From positions 1,338,580 through 1,402,579 of the forward strand of contig NZ_LVEM01000001.1 in NCBI RefSeq assembly GCF_001641335.1: a stretch of 64,000 nt of DNA. The letters run 5' to 3'. The number at the start of each line of letters is the position of its first letter. Position 1 is the first letter of the stretch. The translations under genes were made by a program, and so were the position numbers. Positions 27,901 to 36,179 of this stretch are shown here, piece by piece. The notes under the pieces are model-generated. The model was given only the letters and a program-made list of their open reading frames with translations. It made no database searches and was not told where the DNA came from. This stretch comes from Bradyrhizobium stylosanthis (GTDB lineage: Bacteria > Pseudomonadota > Alphaproteobacteria > Rhizobiales > Xanthobacteraceae).

Positions 27901-29308
27901 CGGTCTGCGGACCTGCAGTCGGCGAGATCGACGTGACGGAAGGTACCGCGAAATAGGTGAACTGGTCCGCCGCGGAAGTCGCCGACGTGCCGCCTGGAGT
28001 GGTGACCCTGACGTCGACCGCGCCAGTGCCCGCGGGAGAGGTCACGGTGATCGTCGTCGCGTTGACGACCGAGAATCCACCTGCCGTTGTCCCGCCGAAG
28101 CTGACGGCCGTGGCGCCGGTGAAATTGGTGCCGGTGATCGTCACCGACGTGCCGCCGGCCGTGGGCCCCGAGGTTGGCGAGATCGAGGTGACGGTGGGAG
28201 CGGCGATATAGGTAAACTGGTCTGCCGCCGAAACTGCTGACGTGCCTCCGATCGTCGTCACCCTGACGTCGACGGTGCCCGAGCCTGCCGGTGCGGTCGC
28301 CGTGATCTGGGTCCCGGAATCGACATTGAAGCCCGTCGCAGCTACGCCGCCAAAGGTCACAGCCGTCGCGCCCGAGAAGTTGGTGCCGGTGATGACCACC
28401 GACGTGCCGCCCGTCGCCGGACCTGAGGTCGGCGAGATCGACGTGACAGTCGGCGCGGCGACATAGGTGAACTGGTCCGCGGCCGAAGTCGCCGATGTTG
28501 CGACCGACGTCGTCACCGTGACATCGACAATGCCGGCGGTGCCGGCCGGGGAGGTCGCCGTGATCTGCGTACTGGAATTGACGGTGACGCCGGTTGCATT
28601 GTTGGCGCCGAATTTCACGGCGCTGGCGCCGCTCAGATTGGTGCCCGTGATGATCACGGTCGTGCCGCCGGTTGTTGGACCTGATGTCGGCGATATCGAG
28701 GTCACGGTCGGCGGGTTGGGCAGATTGACCGTGATCGTGAACGAAGTGTCGGTGAGATGAACACCGGAGTTGCAAGGCGCACTCTGCGAGCAGCTGCTGG
28801 TGTACCAGAGGGTGATCGTATCGGTGCCGCTTCCGGAAATCGTGTTGATCTGGATGTCGTATTCGTCGGTGTGCTGGTTGTTGACCCCGTTGTTGACGGG
28901 CACCAGGGTGTAAGTGGCATTTGCCGTCGTGTAGTTCAGGTTCGTGAGGGTCGTTCCGCCGGCAGTCATCGGATAGTGCTGGAACGCATCGATGTTTGGA
29001 TTGGTGCCGTTCGAGGAGCCGTAGAGACCCCACCTGACCGTATCGTTGCTCACGCAGAGCCCGACCGCGTTGCCGGCACCGGTCCCGGTGAAAGTGATCG
29101 TGCCGCCAGTGGGCGACGCGGACGAGAAATTGCACGCCGCGTTCGCTGCGGCCATCGCGCCGAGCATCAGGACGACCGCGATGCAGATGCGTTGAACCGC
29201 GCGCCAGAGGGGCCGCAAGGCGTGCCGCGACACGGCTCCGCCGTCGCGCACGTAGACCGCCAATTCCCCGCTTGTTCCTGGCACGGCCACCGCAATTGCG
29301 TGACTCAC
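24953..29308 (-). CDS. giant IPT/TIG-repeat autotransporter
   Basis: 1451 residues. An extended signal sequence (hydrophobic 42-56, cleavage after about NAA) is followed by a Cys-containing Ser/Thr/Asn-rich head domain (58-195). Then come nine IPT/TIG immunoglobulin-like repeats of about 85 residues (about 199-963), each opening with PTVTSISPTSGP-type and GGTSVxITGTNF motifs. One further Ig-like domain follows (VTFTAKVQSPGGTPTGTVTF). After a linker with GGGGMRVNF comes a C-terminal autotransporter beta-barrel (about 1165-1451) that ends in Phe (RARIPF), the signal for outer-membrane insertion. Probably an adhesin or stalk displayed at the cell surface. It is divergent from three collar-protein genes. 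Confidence 0.9.
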   Translation of the reverse strand: MSHAIAVAVPGTSGELAVYVRDGGAVSRHALRPLWRAVQRICIAVVLMLGAMAAANAACNFSSASPTGGTITFTGTGAGNAVGLCVSNDTVRWGLYGSSNGTNPNIDAFQHYPMTAGGTTLTNLNYTTANATYTLVPVNNGVNNQHTDEYDIQINTISGSGTDTITLWYTSSCSQSAPCNSGVHLTDTSFTITVNLPNPPTVTSISPTSGPTTGGTTVIITGTNLSGASAVKFGANNATGVTVNSSTQITATSPAGTAGIVDVTVTTSVATSATSAADQFTYVAAPTVTSISPTSGPATGGTSVVITGTNFSGATAVTFGGVAATGFNVDSGTQITATAPAGSGTVDVRVTTIGGTSAVSAADQFTYIAAPTVTSISPTSGPTAGGTSVTITGTNFTGATAVSFGGTTAGGFSVVNATTITVTSPAGTGAVDVRVTTPGGTSATSAADQFTYFAVPSVTSISPTAGPQTGGTSVVITGTNLSGATAVTFGGTAATGFAVNTSTQITATAPAGTGIVDITVTTPGGTSAISAADQFSYVAAPTVTSISPTAGPGTGGTTVTITGTNFSGTTAVTFGGVAATGFNVDSATQITATSPSGASTVDIRVTTAGGTSATSAADQFTYVATPTVTSISPTLGPQAGGTSVVITGTNFTGATAVTFGAVAATGFIVNSATQITVPSPPGTGVVDVRVTTTGGTSAASAADQFTYFGVPTVTSISPNGGPLAGGTSVTITGTNFTGATAVNFGGTTAGGFSVVNATTITVTSPAGTGTVDVKVTTPGGTSATSAADQFTYAATPTVTSVSPNAGPTTGGTSVTITGTAFSGATAVKFGTVTATGFTVNSATSITATSPPGAGAGTVDVTVTTPGGTSPTSASDQFSYSPAPAVTSISPTSGPAVGGTSITITGSGFTGATAVKFGANTASFTVNSATSITATSPAGSGTVDVTVTTVGGTSPTSAADRFTYLSSTTTTEVTSSQNPSSYGQSVTFTAKVQSPGGTPTGTVTFNDGGTPIGTSALAAGTATFATTALAVGNHTITATYGGSPAFDRSTSSALTQSVDIPADSARLRALQLNVTKVVAQSSGQAISGAIDTAISEGFSNGGQYITPGGGGMRVNFAAAPDGDDEPPAGRSIDQQGSNAYAGDGRSGRAGRAGGASRIDDAFAAIDRAAPTKAPRARFKEQKDWLFWIDVRGTGIDRWGSSGNIGQGATQATLYGQQINLLSGLTYRARPDLLVGVVGGYENFSYTQTDISGKLKGDGWTVGAYVGWKIIPTLRYDAAVTYSGIGYDGTAGTAQGNFNGNRWMFATGFTGSYSWANFNIEPSAKVYALWERENAYVDSLGTSQAARTFSSGRASAGNRVSYPVPWLDSVLLLPYAGVYADYYFTQDDAAAIVAAGGIPLASTPLLQGWSARVTGGIGARLAGGATVGFGAELGGIGGNTQIWTFAGRARIPF
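26420..28714 (-). repeat. nine tandem coding repeats of about 255 bp (IPT/TIG units)
   Basis: The period is 255 bp with small deviations. Some non-adjacent units are nearly identical at DNA level: about 27000-27140 matches 28020-28160 (four units away), and about 27535-27625 matches 28305-28400 (three units away). This points to recent higher-order duplication or gene conversion within the gene and predicts copy-number variation between strains. Confidence 0.88.
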
Positions 29309-29676
29309 CGGCCCCCCTTCGCGGCACTCTTTCGCAGAGCTCCGCCCTGAAATCCCTGATTGTGTAATTTTTCACTGATATCGTTGCGTGCATTTGGCTG
29401 AGATGCGGTGCACAACGCAAGCGTGTGAGCCCGAACACCGCGCTTCCAGCGCAACTTTTCAGCGAGCCGTTGCGCCACGGCAACAAAAGCGTGATCGAGC
29501 ACAAGTAAGTTATTCGTCTGAGAGCGCATTTATGGTTGCGCTGGCGCTTGACTGTCGGGACGGTCTGTTGAACAATCTTGGCGAGTAGATCGTTTGTCGT
29601 GCATTTTATAATTTAATAGACCGTCGTCGTCGCATCACGAGACGATGGGGCGCCTGTTCTTTTTCGGGGAGGGGTC
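29309..29676. other. divergent promoter region of the autotransporter/collar cassette
   Basis: About 370 bp without a credible gene. An A/T-rich patch near 29600-29620 contains TATAAT (29607-29612), a possible -10 element for the collar genes, but no good -35 lies 16-18 bp upstream. GGGGAGGGG precedes the first collar gene. Confidence 0.4.
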
Positions 29677-30219
29677 ATGCCGTACCAGCCAGTTCTCGGC
29701 CAGATCATGCCTTTTGCCAGCGGCATCGTTCCCAGAGGCTGGGCACCCTGCAACGGCGCGCTGGTGGCGATCCAGACCAATCAAGCGCTGTTCTCGCTGC
29801 TCGGAACCTATTACGGCGGCAACGGCGTGACGACGTTTGCGCTTCCGGATCTTCGCGGCCGTGCCATCATCGGCTCGTCCGGCGGCAGCGGCCAATATCC
29901 CGTCGGTATGGTCAGCGGATCGATGTCGATCAACCTCACGGTGTCTCAATTGCCGAGCCACAATCACCTGATCCAGGCGATTGCGACACAGGGCAGCGGC
30001 CGTGGTGCTCAGGTTGCCGGCAACATCTTCGGCACGAACACGCTGCCGTCCGATAATCCGAAGAAGATATTCGGCCCGGCCGGGAGCGCCGATACGCCTT
30101 TGGCAACCGCCACCAATCTGGTGAACGAAGGCCAGGGGCAGCCTCACAACAACATGCAGCCCTATCTCGTCATCAGCTACCTGATCGCGATGCAGGGAAT
30201 TTATCCGTCGCGAAACTAG
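29677..30219 (+). CDS. phage tail collar (microcystin-dependent protein-like) domain protein 1
   Basis: 180 residues. The N-terminal collar domain has FASGIVPRGWAPCNGALVAI, LFSLLGTYYGGNGVTTFALPDLRGR, and the C-terminus has QPHNNMQPYLVISYLIAMQGIYPS. These are the hallmarks of the short tail-fibre collar family, including the microcystin-dependent MdpB proteins. No signal peptide is seen. Three paralogues follow one another with no capsid, baseplate or lysis genes nearby, so this is not a prophage remnant in the usual sense. Confidence 0.88.
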   Translation: MPYQPVLGQIMPFASGIVPRGWAPCNGALVAIQTNQALFSLLGTYYGGNGVTTFALPDLRGRAIIGSSGGSGQYPVGMVSGSMSINLTVSQLPSHNHLIQAIATQGSGRGAQVAGNIFGTNTLPSDNPKKIFGPAGSADTPLATATNLVNEGQGQPHNNMQPYLVISYLIAMQGIYPSRN

Positions 30220-30318
30220 GCGGCGGGCCGCGACATTTTCGCAGCCGTTGATATCGATTTCGAAGATCGGCGCATTGCCCGACCGGATCGGGAGCGCCCA
30301 GGCAGGGGATCAAGTGCA

Positions 30319-30846
30319 ATGGCGGATCCGTTTATCGGCGAGATCAGGTTGTTTGGTTTTCCGCGAGTGCCGACCGGTTGGTTCGCCTGCAATGGTCAGG
30401 CGATGTCGATTTCGACGTATCAGGCGCTCTACACGGTGATCGGCACCACCTACGGCGGTGATGGCGTCAACACTTTCAATCTTCCCGACCTTCGCGGGCG
30501 CGTCGCGATCGGACAAGGGCAGGGCACGGGTTTTCCGGTCTATGTGCTGGGCCAGGCCGCGGGTGAGGAAAACCACACGCTGGTCGAGGCCGAAATGCCG
30601 ACCCATAGTCATGCGCTGATGTCCTCGACCGCGACGGGCGAGACGTCCGTGCCCGGACAGAGCGTGCATCTCGCCACTGCGTCCGTCGGCAATTTCTATG
30701 CGCCGGTCGCGAACGCGGAGCCCTACGCAACCATGGCCGCCTGCGTGATGCCGGCCGGCAACAGCGTCGGGCACAACAACATGATGCCCACCGTCGTTGC
30801 CAACTACTGCATCTGCAGCGACGGCATCTTCCCTTCGCCCGGTTAG
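30319..30846 (+). CDS. phage tail collar (MDP-like) domain protein 2
   Basis: 175 residues with FIGEIRLFGFPRVPTGWFACNG, VIGTTYGGDGVNTFNLPDLRGRV and the terminal block VGHNNMMPTVVANYCICSDGIFPS. It is clearly paralogous to its neighbours but diverged, especially in the central 90-150 region, which contains the likely variable binding face. The gap to the upstream gene is 99 bp and to the next 37 bp. Confidence 0.88.
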   Translation: MADPFIGEIRLFGFPRVPTGWFACNGQAMSISTYQALYTVIGTTYGGDGVNTFNLPDLRGRVAIGQGQGTGFPVYVLGQAAGEENHTLVEAEMPTHSHALMSSTATGETSVPGQSVHLATASVGNFYAPVANAEPYATMAACVMPAGNSVGHNNMMPTVVANYCICSDGIFPSPG

Positions 30847-30883
30847 CAGCGCATCGATCCGTATTCAGTCTCGAGGAGACACC

Positions 30884-31426
30884 ATGTCCAGTCCGTATGT
30901 CGGGGAGATCCAGGCCTTCACGTTTCCCTTTGCGACCGGCGGCTTCAACAATGCCTGGCTCCCATGCCTCGGCCAGATCGTACCAATTCAGCAATACACC
31001 CCGTTATTTTCACTGATCGGGACCAACTATGGCGGCAACGGCACGACCAATTTTGCTTTGCCCAATCTGAACGGTTCGGTCGTGATCAGCCAGGGCCAGG
31101 GGCAGGGGTTAGAGGATCGCATCATCGGCGAGGTCGTCGGCAGTCCGACGGTCAACCTGATTTCAAGCGAGATGGCTATTCACACGCACGCCCTGCAGCT
31201 CGGGGCCGGCAACGCACAGAATGCCGCGCCGGCTCCCGGGACGGCGCAGAACATGGTCGCACTCGATCCGCAATTCAACGGCTTCATCGCGCCGCCCGGC
31301 AATCTCACTTTGGCCCCCAATGCCGTCACGCTGACCGGGCAAGGGCAGGCCCACGACAACATGCAGCCGACGCTGGCCATTATCTGGTGCATCGCCTATG
31401 CAGGAATCTTTCCGTCCTTCGGCTGA
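30884..31426 (+). CDS. phage tail collar (MDP-like) domain protein 3
   Basis: 180 residues from the ATG behind GAGGAGACACC; an earlier in-frame ATG overlaps the previous gene and lacks a site. Motifs: YVGEIQAFTFPFATGGF, SLIGTNYGGNGTTNFALPNLNGSV and QAHDNMQPTLAIIWCIAYAGIFPS. Compared with copies 1 and 2, the LPDLRGR motif is altered to LPNLNGS, suggesting specialisation. The GNAT gene follows 23 bp later. Confidence 0.88.
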   Translation: MSSPYVGEIQAFTFPFATGGFNNAWLPCLGQIVPIQQYTPLFSLIGTNYGGNGTTNFALPNLNGSVVISQGQGQGLEDRIIGEVVGSPTVNLISSEMAIHTHALQLGAGNAQNAAPAPGTAQNMVALDPQFNGFIAPPGNLTLAPNAVTLTGQGQAHDNMQPTLAIIWCIAYAGIFPSFG

Positions 31427-31449
31427 ACGCGCGGGCGCGGCGTGACGGC

Positions 31450-31968
31450 ATGATGGACGGCATGTCGCTAGATATCGTCCCTGATGATCCGGCTCTACGG
31501 CTGCGATCGGTGAGCCCGATCGACGCCTCGTTCATCCGCCATCTTTTCGAGCAGGTCAGGACGGCGCAATTCACCGCGACGGGCTTGTCGGGACCGATCG
31601 TCAGGCAGATCGTCGCGCAACAATTCCGCAGCCAGACGACAGCCTATGCCACGCAGTTTCCGGAGGCGATTTCGCTGATCGTCACGCGAGACGGAACCGC
31701 GATCGGCCGGCTGCTGCTTCATTGTGCGCGCGAACGCTGGCACATCATCGACATCGCGCTGCTGCCGGCCGATTGCGGTCTGGGTGCCGGCACGAAGATC
31801 GTCGAGGCGCTGGGAGCGGGCGCGCGGCAGCACGGCGTCTCGGCGCTGACGCTCGCGGTGCTCGCGGCCAACCAGGGCGCGCGCCGGTTTTATCAGCGAC
31901 AGGGATTTGCCGAGACCGGGGCGCTGGGCGCCGCGCACGTCGCGATGCGGAAGGACCTTGCGCCCTAG
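31450..31968 (+). CDS. GNAT family N-acetyltransferase linked to collar genes
   Basis: 172 residues. GNAT core: WHIIDIALLPADCGLGAGTKIVEALGA (motif A, acetyl-CoA site) and AANQGARRFYQRQGFAETG (motif B). It is the last gene of the collar run, 23 bp behind copy 3. Its stop overlaps by 4 bp the stop of the convergent epoxide hydrolase gene. A role in modifying the collar proteins is only inference from position. Confidence 0.85.
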   Translation: MMDGMSLDIVPDDPALRLRSVSPIDASFIRHLFEQVRTAQFTATGLSGPIVRQIVAQQFRSQTTAYATQFPEAISLIVTRDGTAIGRLLLHCARERWHIIDIALLPADCGLGAGTKIVEALGAGARQHGVSALTLAVLAANQGARRFYQRQGFAETGALGAAHVAMRKDLAP

Positions 31969-32921
31969 CGTGCCGAAGCCTCGCGCAGGAATTTCACCAG
32001 CGCGGCATTCACCTCCTCCGGCCGCTCCTGCTGCACCCAATGACCGGCGCCTTCGATGATGAGCTTCCGCGTCAGATTGGGCAGCACGCGCTCGAGCTCG
32101 TTGACGCGCTTGGCCCCGATCAGCCCGGTGATGACGGCGTCCTTCGAGCCGGCAATGAAGAGGGAGGGCTGATGGATCTGCGCATCCTGCCAGGGCGCCG
32201 TGAGCTCCCAGTTGCGGTCGAGGTTGCGATACCAGTTCAGCCCGCCGCGGAAGCCCGATTTGCGGAAGGTCTCGGTGAAATAGGCGAGGTCGGTCTCGCT
32301 GAGCCAGGCGGGCAGCGGCTCCTCGGTGGTTGCGTGGCCGAGAAAGCCCTTGCCTTCCTGCACGAACATGGCGGCGCTGGGGTCGGCGAGGCCGCGCCCG
32401 CCGAGCACGATGCGCATGGTGCGGGCGACGTCGCGCTCGAGCTCGGCCTCGGCGACGCCGGGCGCCTGGAAATACTGCCAGTAGAAATTGGTGACCCCGC
32501 CCTGGCGCAGCAGGTCGAGCGGCTTGCCGCGGCCGCGGAACGGCGGCGGCACACTCAAGCCCGCCACCGCGCTAAAGATGTCGGGCCGGAACAGCGCTGC
32601 ATGCCAGGCCACCGGCGCACCCCAGTCATGGCCGACCACCATCGCCCTGGTCTCGCCCAGTGCCTGCACAAGGCCGACGACGTCGCCGACGGTGTCGAAG
32701 ATGGAGTAGGCAGTCACATCCGCCGGCGCCGCGCTCGCGCCGTAGCCGCGCATGTCGGGGGCGACGACGTGAAACCCGGCCTCTGCCAAGGCCGGGATCT
32801 GGTGGCGCCAGGAATAGGACAGTTCCGGCCAGCCATGGCAGAGCACGACGAGGGGACCCTGGCCGGCTTCGCGGATGAACAGCTCGATCCCGTTTGCCTT
32901 GATCACACGGGTGGACGACAT
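31965..32921 (-). CDS. alpha/beta hydrolase, epoxide-hydrolase type
   Basis: 318 residues of the soluble epoxide hydrolase family. The oxyanion motif HGWPE is at 29-33 and the nucleophile elbow GHDWGAP places Asp99 as nucleophile, as in epoxide hydrolases and haloalkane dehalogenases rather than Ser esterases. The His is in EGAGHWVQQERPEEVN. A cap domain with the family's FYWQYFQAPG segment lies between. It would hydrolyse epoxides to diols in the cytoplasm; the substrate is unknown. Confidence 0.88.
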   Translation of the reverse strand: MSSTRVIKANGIELFIREAGQGPLVVLCHGWPELSYSWRHQIPALAEAGFHVVAPDMRGYGASAAPADVTAYSIFDTVGDVVGLVQALGETRAMVVGHDWGAPVAWHAALFRPDIFSAVAGLSVPPPFRGRGKPLDLLRQGGVTNFYWQYFQAPGVAEAELERDVARTMRIVLGGRGLADPSAAMFVQEGKGFLGHATTEEPLPAWLSETDLAYFTETFRKSGFRGGLNWYRNLDRNWELTAPWQDAQIHQPSLFIAGSKDAVITGLIGAKRVNELERVLPNLTRKLIIEGAGHWVQQERPEEVNAALVKFLREASAR

Positions 32922-33073
32922 CGCTTTTCCGCCTTTTTTCAGGGGTTTGGTCGCTAAAGATGAGGCGTCACGATAGGGGCGCCGCGAGAATCATGCAAAC
33001 TCGGAGGCCGGCGCCAACCTCGTATTGTTCGGCCCGGTTCCAACTGTTAGAACGCCGCTCTCAGGGCTTGGCC

Positions 33074-34336
33074 ATGGCATTTCGTCTTTTTCCGCTCCGT
33101 CGCACCGGGTCCACCGCCGGCATGCTGGCGCGCGGGCTGATCGCTGCGGTCCTGGTGGCGGGCATCGGCTGGGGCGGGGCGCTCTATGCGGCCAACCAGA
33201 GTGTCCAGGGCGCCAAGAAGGCGGAAGAGGTCGGCTTCGACGGCGATGCGCCGACCGCGATCCTGATCGAGGCCTCCAGCGGCAGCGTCCTGTTCGAGAA
33301 GAACGCCGACGAGTTGCGCGCGCCCTCCAGCATGATGAAGCTGATGACGGCCGAGGTGGTCTTCAACGCCATCAAGAAGGGCGACATCAAACTCACCGAC
33401 GAGTACCGGATCAGCGAGAACGCCTGGCGCAAGGGCGGCGCGCCCTCGGGCGGCTCGACCATGTTCGCCGCCATCAACAGCAAGGTCTCGGTCGACGACC
33501 TCCTGCATGGTGCGATCATCCAGAGCGGCAATGACGCCTGCATCGCGCTGGCCGAAGCCATGGCGGGCAACGAGCGGATCTTCGCCGCCGACTTCATGAC
33601 CAAGCGGGCCCGCGAGCTCGGCATGCCGAAGTCGACCTTCGGCAATTCCAACGGTCTGCCCGACCCCGGCAACAAGATGACGGTGCGCGAGCTCGGCATC
33701 CTCGCCCGGCACATCATCCTGGACTTTCCGGAGTTCTACAAACTGTTCGGCGAGAAGGAGTACACCTGGAACAAGATCCGCCAGCCCAACCGCAATCCGC
33801 TGCTCAATTCGATGGAGGGCGCTGACGGCCTCAAGACCGGCTACACCAAGGAAGGCGGCTACGGCATGGTCGGCTCGGCGGTGCAGAATGGCACGCGGCT
33901 GATCGTCGTCGTCAACGGGCTGGAAGATCCCGAGGATCGCGCCACCGAAGCCAAGAAGATGCTGGAATGGGGCTTTCGCAACTTCGAGACCCGGACACTG
34001 ATCGCCGCGGATCAGCCGGTCGGCTACGCAAAGGTGTTTGGCGGCGAGAGCCGCTCGGTCAAGCTGGTCGCCAAGACGCCCGTGAAGGTGATGGTGCACA
34101 AGAACGGCAGCGACAAGCTGATCGCCCGCGTGGTCTATAAGGGCCCGGTGCGGGCGCCGGTCGAGGCCGGCCAGCAGGTCGGCGTGGTCAAGGTCTGGCG
34201 CAGCGGCAACATCGCGGTGGAGACGCCGGTCTATGCGGCCGAGGCGATCGGGACGGGCTCGACGATGCGCCGCGCGATCGATGGTGCCAGCGAGCTCGTG
34301 ATCGGCATGTTCCGCGCGGGCGCCGAGAAGCTCTGA
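33074..34336 (+). CDS. D-alanyl-D-alanine carboxypeptidase (PBP5/6 type)
   Basis: 420 residues from the Met at MAFRLFP; earlier in-frame starts lack support. An N-terminal signal anchor (GLIAAVLVAGIGWGGALYA) is followed by a penicillin-binding fold with S86-M-M-K89, S151-G-N and K254-T-G, the three active-site motifs of class C low-molecular-mass PBPs. The C-terminal PBP5 beta-domain follows. It trims the terminal D-Ala from peptidoglycan stem peptides in the periplasm. It heads a run with tmk, holB and metG (2-bp gap to tmk). Confidence 0.93.
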   Translation: MAFRLFPLRRTGSTAGMLARGLIAAVLVAGIGWGGALYAANQSVQGAKKAEEVGFDGDAPTAILIEASSGSVLFEKNADELRAPSSMMKLMTAEVVFNAIKKGDIKLTDEYRISENAWRKGGAPSGGSTMFAAINSKVSVDDLLHGAIIQSGNDACIALAEAMAGNERIFAADFMTKRARELGMPKSTFGNSNGLPDPGNKMTVRELGILARHIILDFPEFYKLFGEKEYTWNKIRQPNRNPLLNSMEGADGLKTGYTKEGGYGMVGSAVQNGTRLIVVVNGLEDPEDRATEAKKMLEWGFRNFETRTLIAADQPVGYAKVFGGESRSVKLVAKTPVKVMVHKNGSDKLIARVVYKGPVRAPVEAGQQVGVVKVWRSGNIAVETPVYAAEAIGTGSTMRRAIDGASELVIGMFRAGAEKL

Positions 34337-34338
34337 CC

Positions 34339-35025
34339 ATGAGTGACAACGCGGCAAAGCGACCGTCCGGACGCGGACGTTTCATCACCTTTGAGGGCGG
34401 CGAGGGGACCGGCAAGTCCACCCAGATCAAGAAGCTCGCCGACCGCCTCAAGGCGGCGAGGATGCGCATCCTCGTCACGCGCGAGCCGGGCGGCTCGCCG
34501 GGCGCCGAGATCATGCGCCATCTGGTGCTGTCGGGGATGGGCAAGCTGCTCGGTCCCGAGGCGGAGACGCTGCTGTTTGCCGCAGCGCGCGACGACCATG
34601 TCCGCACCGTGATCCAGCCCGCGCTCAACCAGGGCGCCTGGGTGCTGTGCGACCGTTTTGCCGACTCCACGCGGGCCTATCAGGGCAGCCTCGGGCGCGT
34701 CCCCGTCGGGCTGATCAACGCGATGCAGCGGGTCACGATCGGCGATCTCAAGCCGGACCTCACCATCATCCTCGACCTGCCGGTCGAGATTGGCCTGCAG
34801 CGCGCGGCCGTTCGCCGCGGAACCGGCACGCCCGACCGGTTCGAGGGTGAGCAGCTCAGCTTCCATCAGGGCCTGCGCGAGGCCTATCGCAAGATCGCGG
34901 CGGAAGAGCCCGCGCGCTGCGTGCTGATCGATGCCAATTTCGATCCCGATACGGTCGCCGACCGCGTCTGGACGGCGCTGCGCGAGCGTCTGCTTCCCAC
35001 GACCGCCTCGGTGATCTCCGCATGA
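34339..35025 (+). CDS. tmk: thymidylate kinase
   Basis: 228 residues. P-loop FEGGEGTGKST, DRFADSTRAYQG (the DR[FY] dTMP-site motif) and a LID region RRGTGTPDRFE are all present. It phosphorylates dTMP to dTDP. Its stop overlaps the start of holB (ATGA), a pairing of tmk and holB that is common in bacteria. Confidence 0.95.
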   Translation: MSDNAAKRPSGRGRFITFEGGEGTGKSTQIKKLADRLKAARMRILVTREPGGSPGAEIMRHLVLSGMGKLLGPEAETLLFAAARDDHVRTVIQPALNQGAWVLCDRFADSTRAYQGSLGRVPVGLINAMQRVTIGDLKPDLTIILDLPVEIGLQRAAVRRGTGTPDRFEGEQLSFHQGLREAYRKIAAEEPARCVLIDANFDPDTVADRVWTALRERLLPTTASVISA

Positions 35026-36068
35026 GCCCGCGTCAGGTCGAGCGTGAGAGCGCCATTCCCCATCCGCGCGAGACGAGCCTCCTGTTTGGTCATCGCGAGG
35101 CTGAGACGGCGCTGCTGACGGCCTATCGCAGCGGCCGGATTCCACACGCCTGGCTGATCGGCGGGCCGCAGGGTATCGGCAAGGCGACGCTGGCCTATCG
35201 CATGGCACGCTTCGTGCTGGCGCACGGCCAGCCGCTTGCGCCGGCCGTGCAGAGCGCCGACAGCCTCGCGATCGATCCCGACGACGCCATTGCGCGGCAG
35301 GTCGCCGCCGGCTCGCATGGCGGCCTGCTGACGCTGGAGCGCACCGCCAACGACCGCGGGGTGATGCGCACGGTGATCACGGTCGACGAGACGCGCGAGA
35401 CGATAGGCTTCTTCGGCTCGACTGCCGCTGCGGAAGGCTGGCGTGTCTGCATCGTCGACACCGTCGACGAGCTCAATCCCAATGCGGCGAACGCGCTGCT
35501 GAAGATCCTCGAGGAACCGCCGCAGCAATCGCTGTTCCTGCTGGTGAGCCATGCCCCCGCACGCGTGCTCGCCACGATCCAGTCGCGTTGCCGCAAGCTG
35601 CGCCTGCGCTCGCTTTCAACCGATGACGTGATCGGCGCAGCCGCCGCGGCTACTGACGTTGCGCCGACCGATCTGGCGCTGCGCGAGGCGGCCGAGGCCT
35701 CCGAGGGCAGCGTTGCGCGGGCCCTGACGCTGCTCGGCGGCGATGCGCTGAAGCTCCAGCAACGCACGGCGGCGATGCTCGCGCGACTGCCGGAGGTCGA
35801 TCCGCGCGAGCTGCACACGCTCGGCGATTCGCTTCCCACCAACGACCGCGTCGCGCTTGCGGCCTTCATCGACGGCATCGATCGCTGGATCGCCGATCGC
35901 CTGGACGCGGACGAGGCCAACGCCAACCAGAACCTGCCGCGCCTTGCGCGCCTTGGCGAGGTATGGGAAAAGATCGTCCGCGCCGCGCGCGACACCGAAA
36001 CCTACAATCTGGAGCGAAAGCCCTTGGTTTTCTCGGTGTTCGGCTGGCTGGCGGACGCAACGCGCTAG
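35022..36068 (+). CDS. holB: DNA polymerase III delta' subunit
   Basis: 348 residues. AAA+ clamp-loader features: AWLIGGPQGIGKATLAYRMA (P-loop), the sensor region VDELNPNAANALLKILEEPP, and SRCRKLRLR, all typical of delta'/HolB. It is part of the clamp-loading complex of the replisome. It is coupled to tmk by a 4-bp overlap and followed by a palindromic intergenic element before metG. Confidence 0.93.
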   Translation: MSPRQVERESAIPHPRETSLLFGHREAETALLTAYRSGRIPHAWLIGGPQGIGKATLAYRMARFVLAHGQPLAPAVQSADSLAIDPDDAIARQVAAGSHGGLLTLERTANDRGVMRTVITVDETRETIGFFGSTAAAEGWRVCIVDTVDELNPNAANALLKILEEPPQQSLFLLVSHAPARVLATIQSRCRKLRLRSLSTDDVIGAAAAATDVAPTDLALREAAEASEGSVARALTLLGGDALKLQQRTAAMLARLPEVDPRELHTLGDSLPTNDRVALAAFIDGIDRWIADRLDADEANANQNLPRLARLGEVWEKIVRAARDTETYNLERKPLVFSVFGWLADATR

Positions 36069-36113
36069 AAGCATGATCCGGAAAAGTGCGCAGCGGTTTT
36101 CCGAGACGATCAT
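36069..36113. repeat. rhizobial intergenic palindromic (REP/RIME-like) element
   Basis: GCATGATC (36069-36076) and GATCATGC (36106-36113) flank CCGGAAAAGTGCGCAGCGG and TTTTCCGAGAC; the inner CGGAAAA and TTTTCCG also pair. This matches a palindromic repeat I recall as very frequent between genes in Bradyrhizobium and related genomes. Only this copy is evident in the window. Confidence 0.75.
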
Positions 36114-36179
36114 GCGCAAAACAATGACCTAACTCAGGTTCGTTTCCAAATTTCGAGAAGCCGGTAAAAGGAATTCGTC

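Noticed and set aside
26420..28714. Possible CRISPR array
   Set aside because: The regular units are 255 bp, fully coding and degenerate, and encode IPT/TIG domains; there are no short direct repeats with spacers and no cas genes.
27456..29504. 682-codon reverse frame overlapping the IPT/TIG gene in another frame
   Set aside because: It is the +1 reading of the repeat DNA (His/Arg/Asp periodic) and lacks the signal and barrel seen in the accepted frame.
29677..31426. Prophage
   Set aside because: Only collar-domain proteins are present; there is no integrase, terminase, capsid, baseplate or lysis gene in the neighbourhood.
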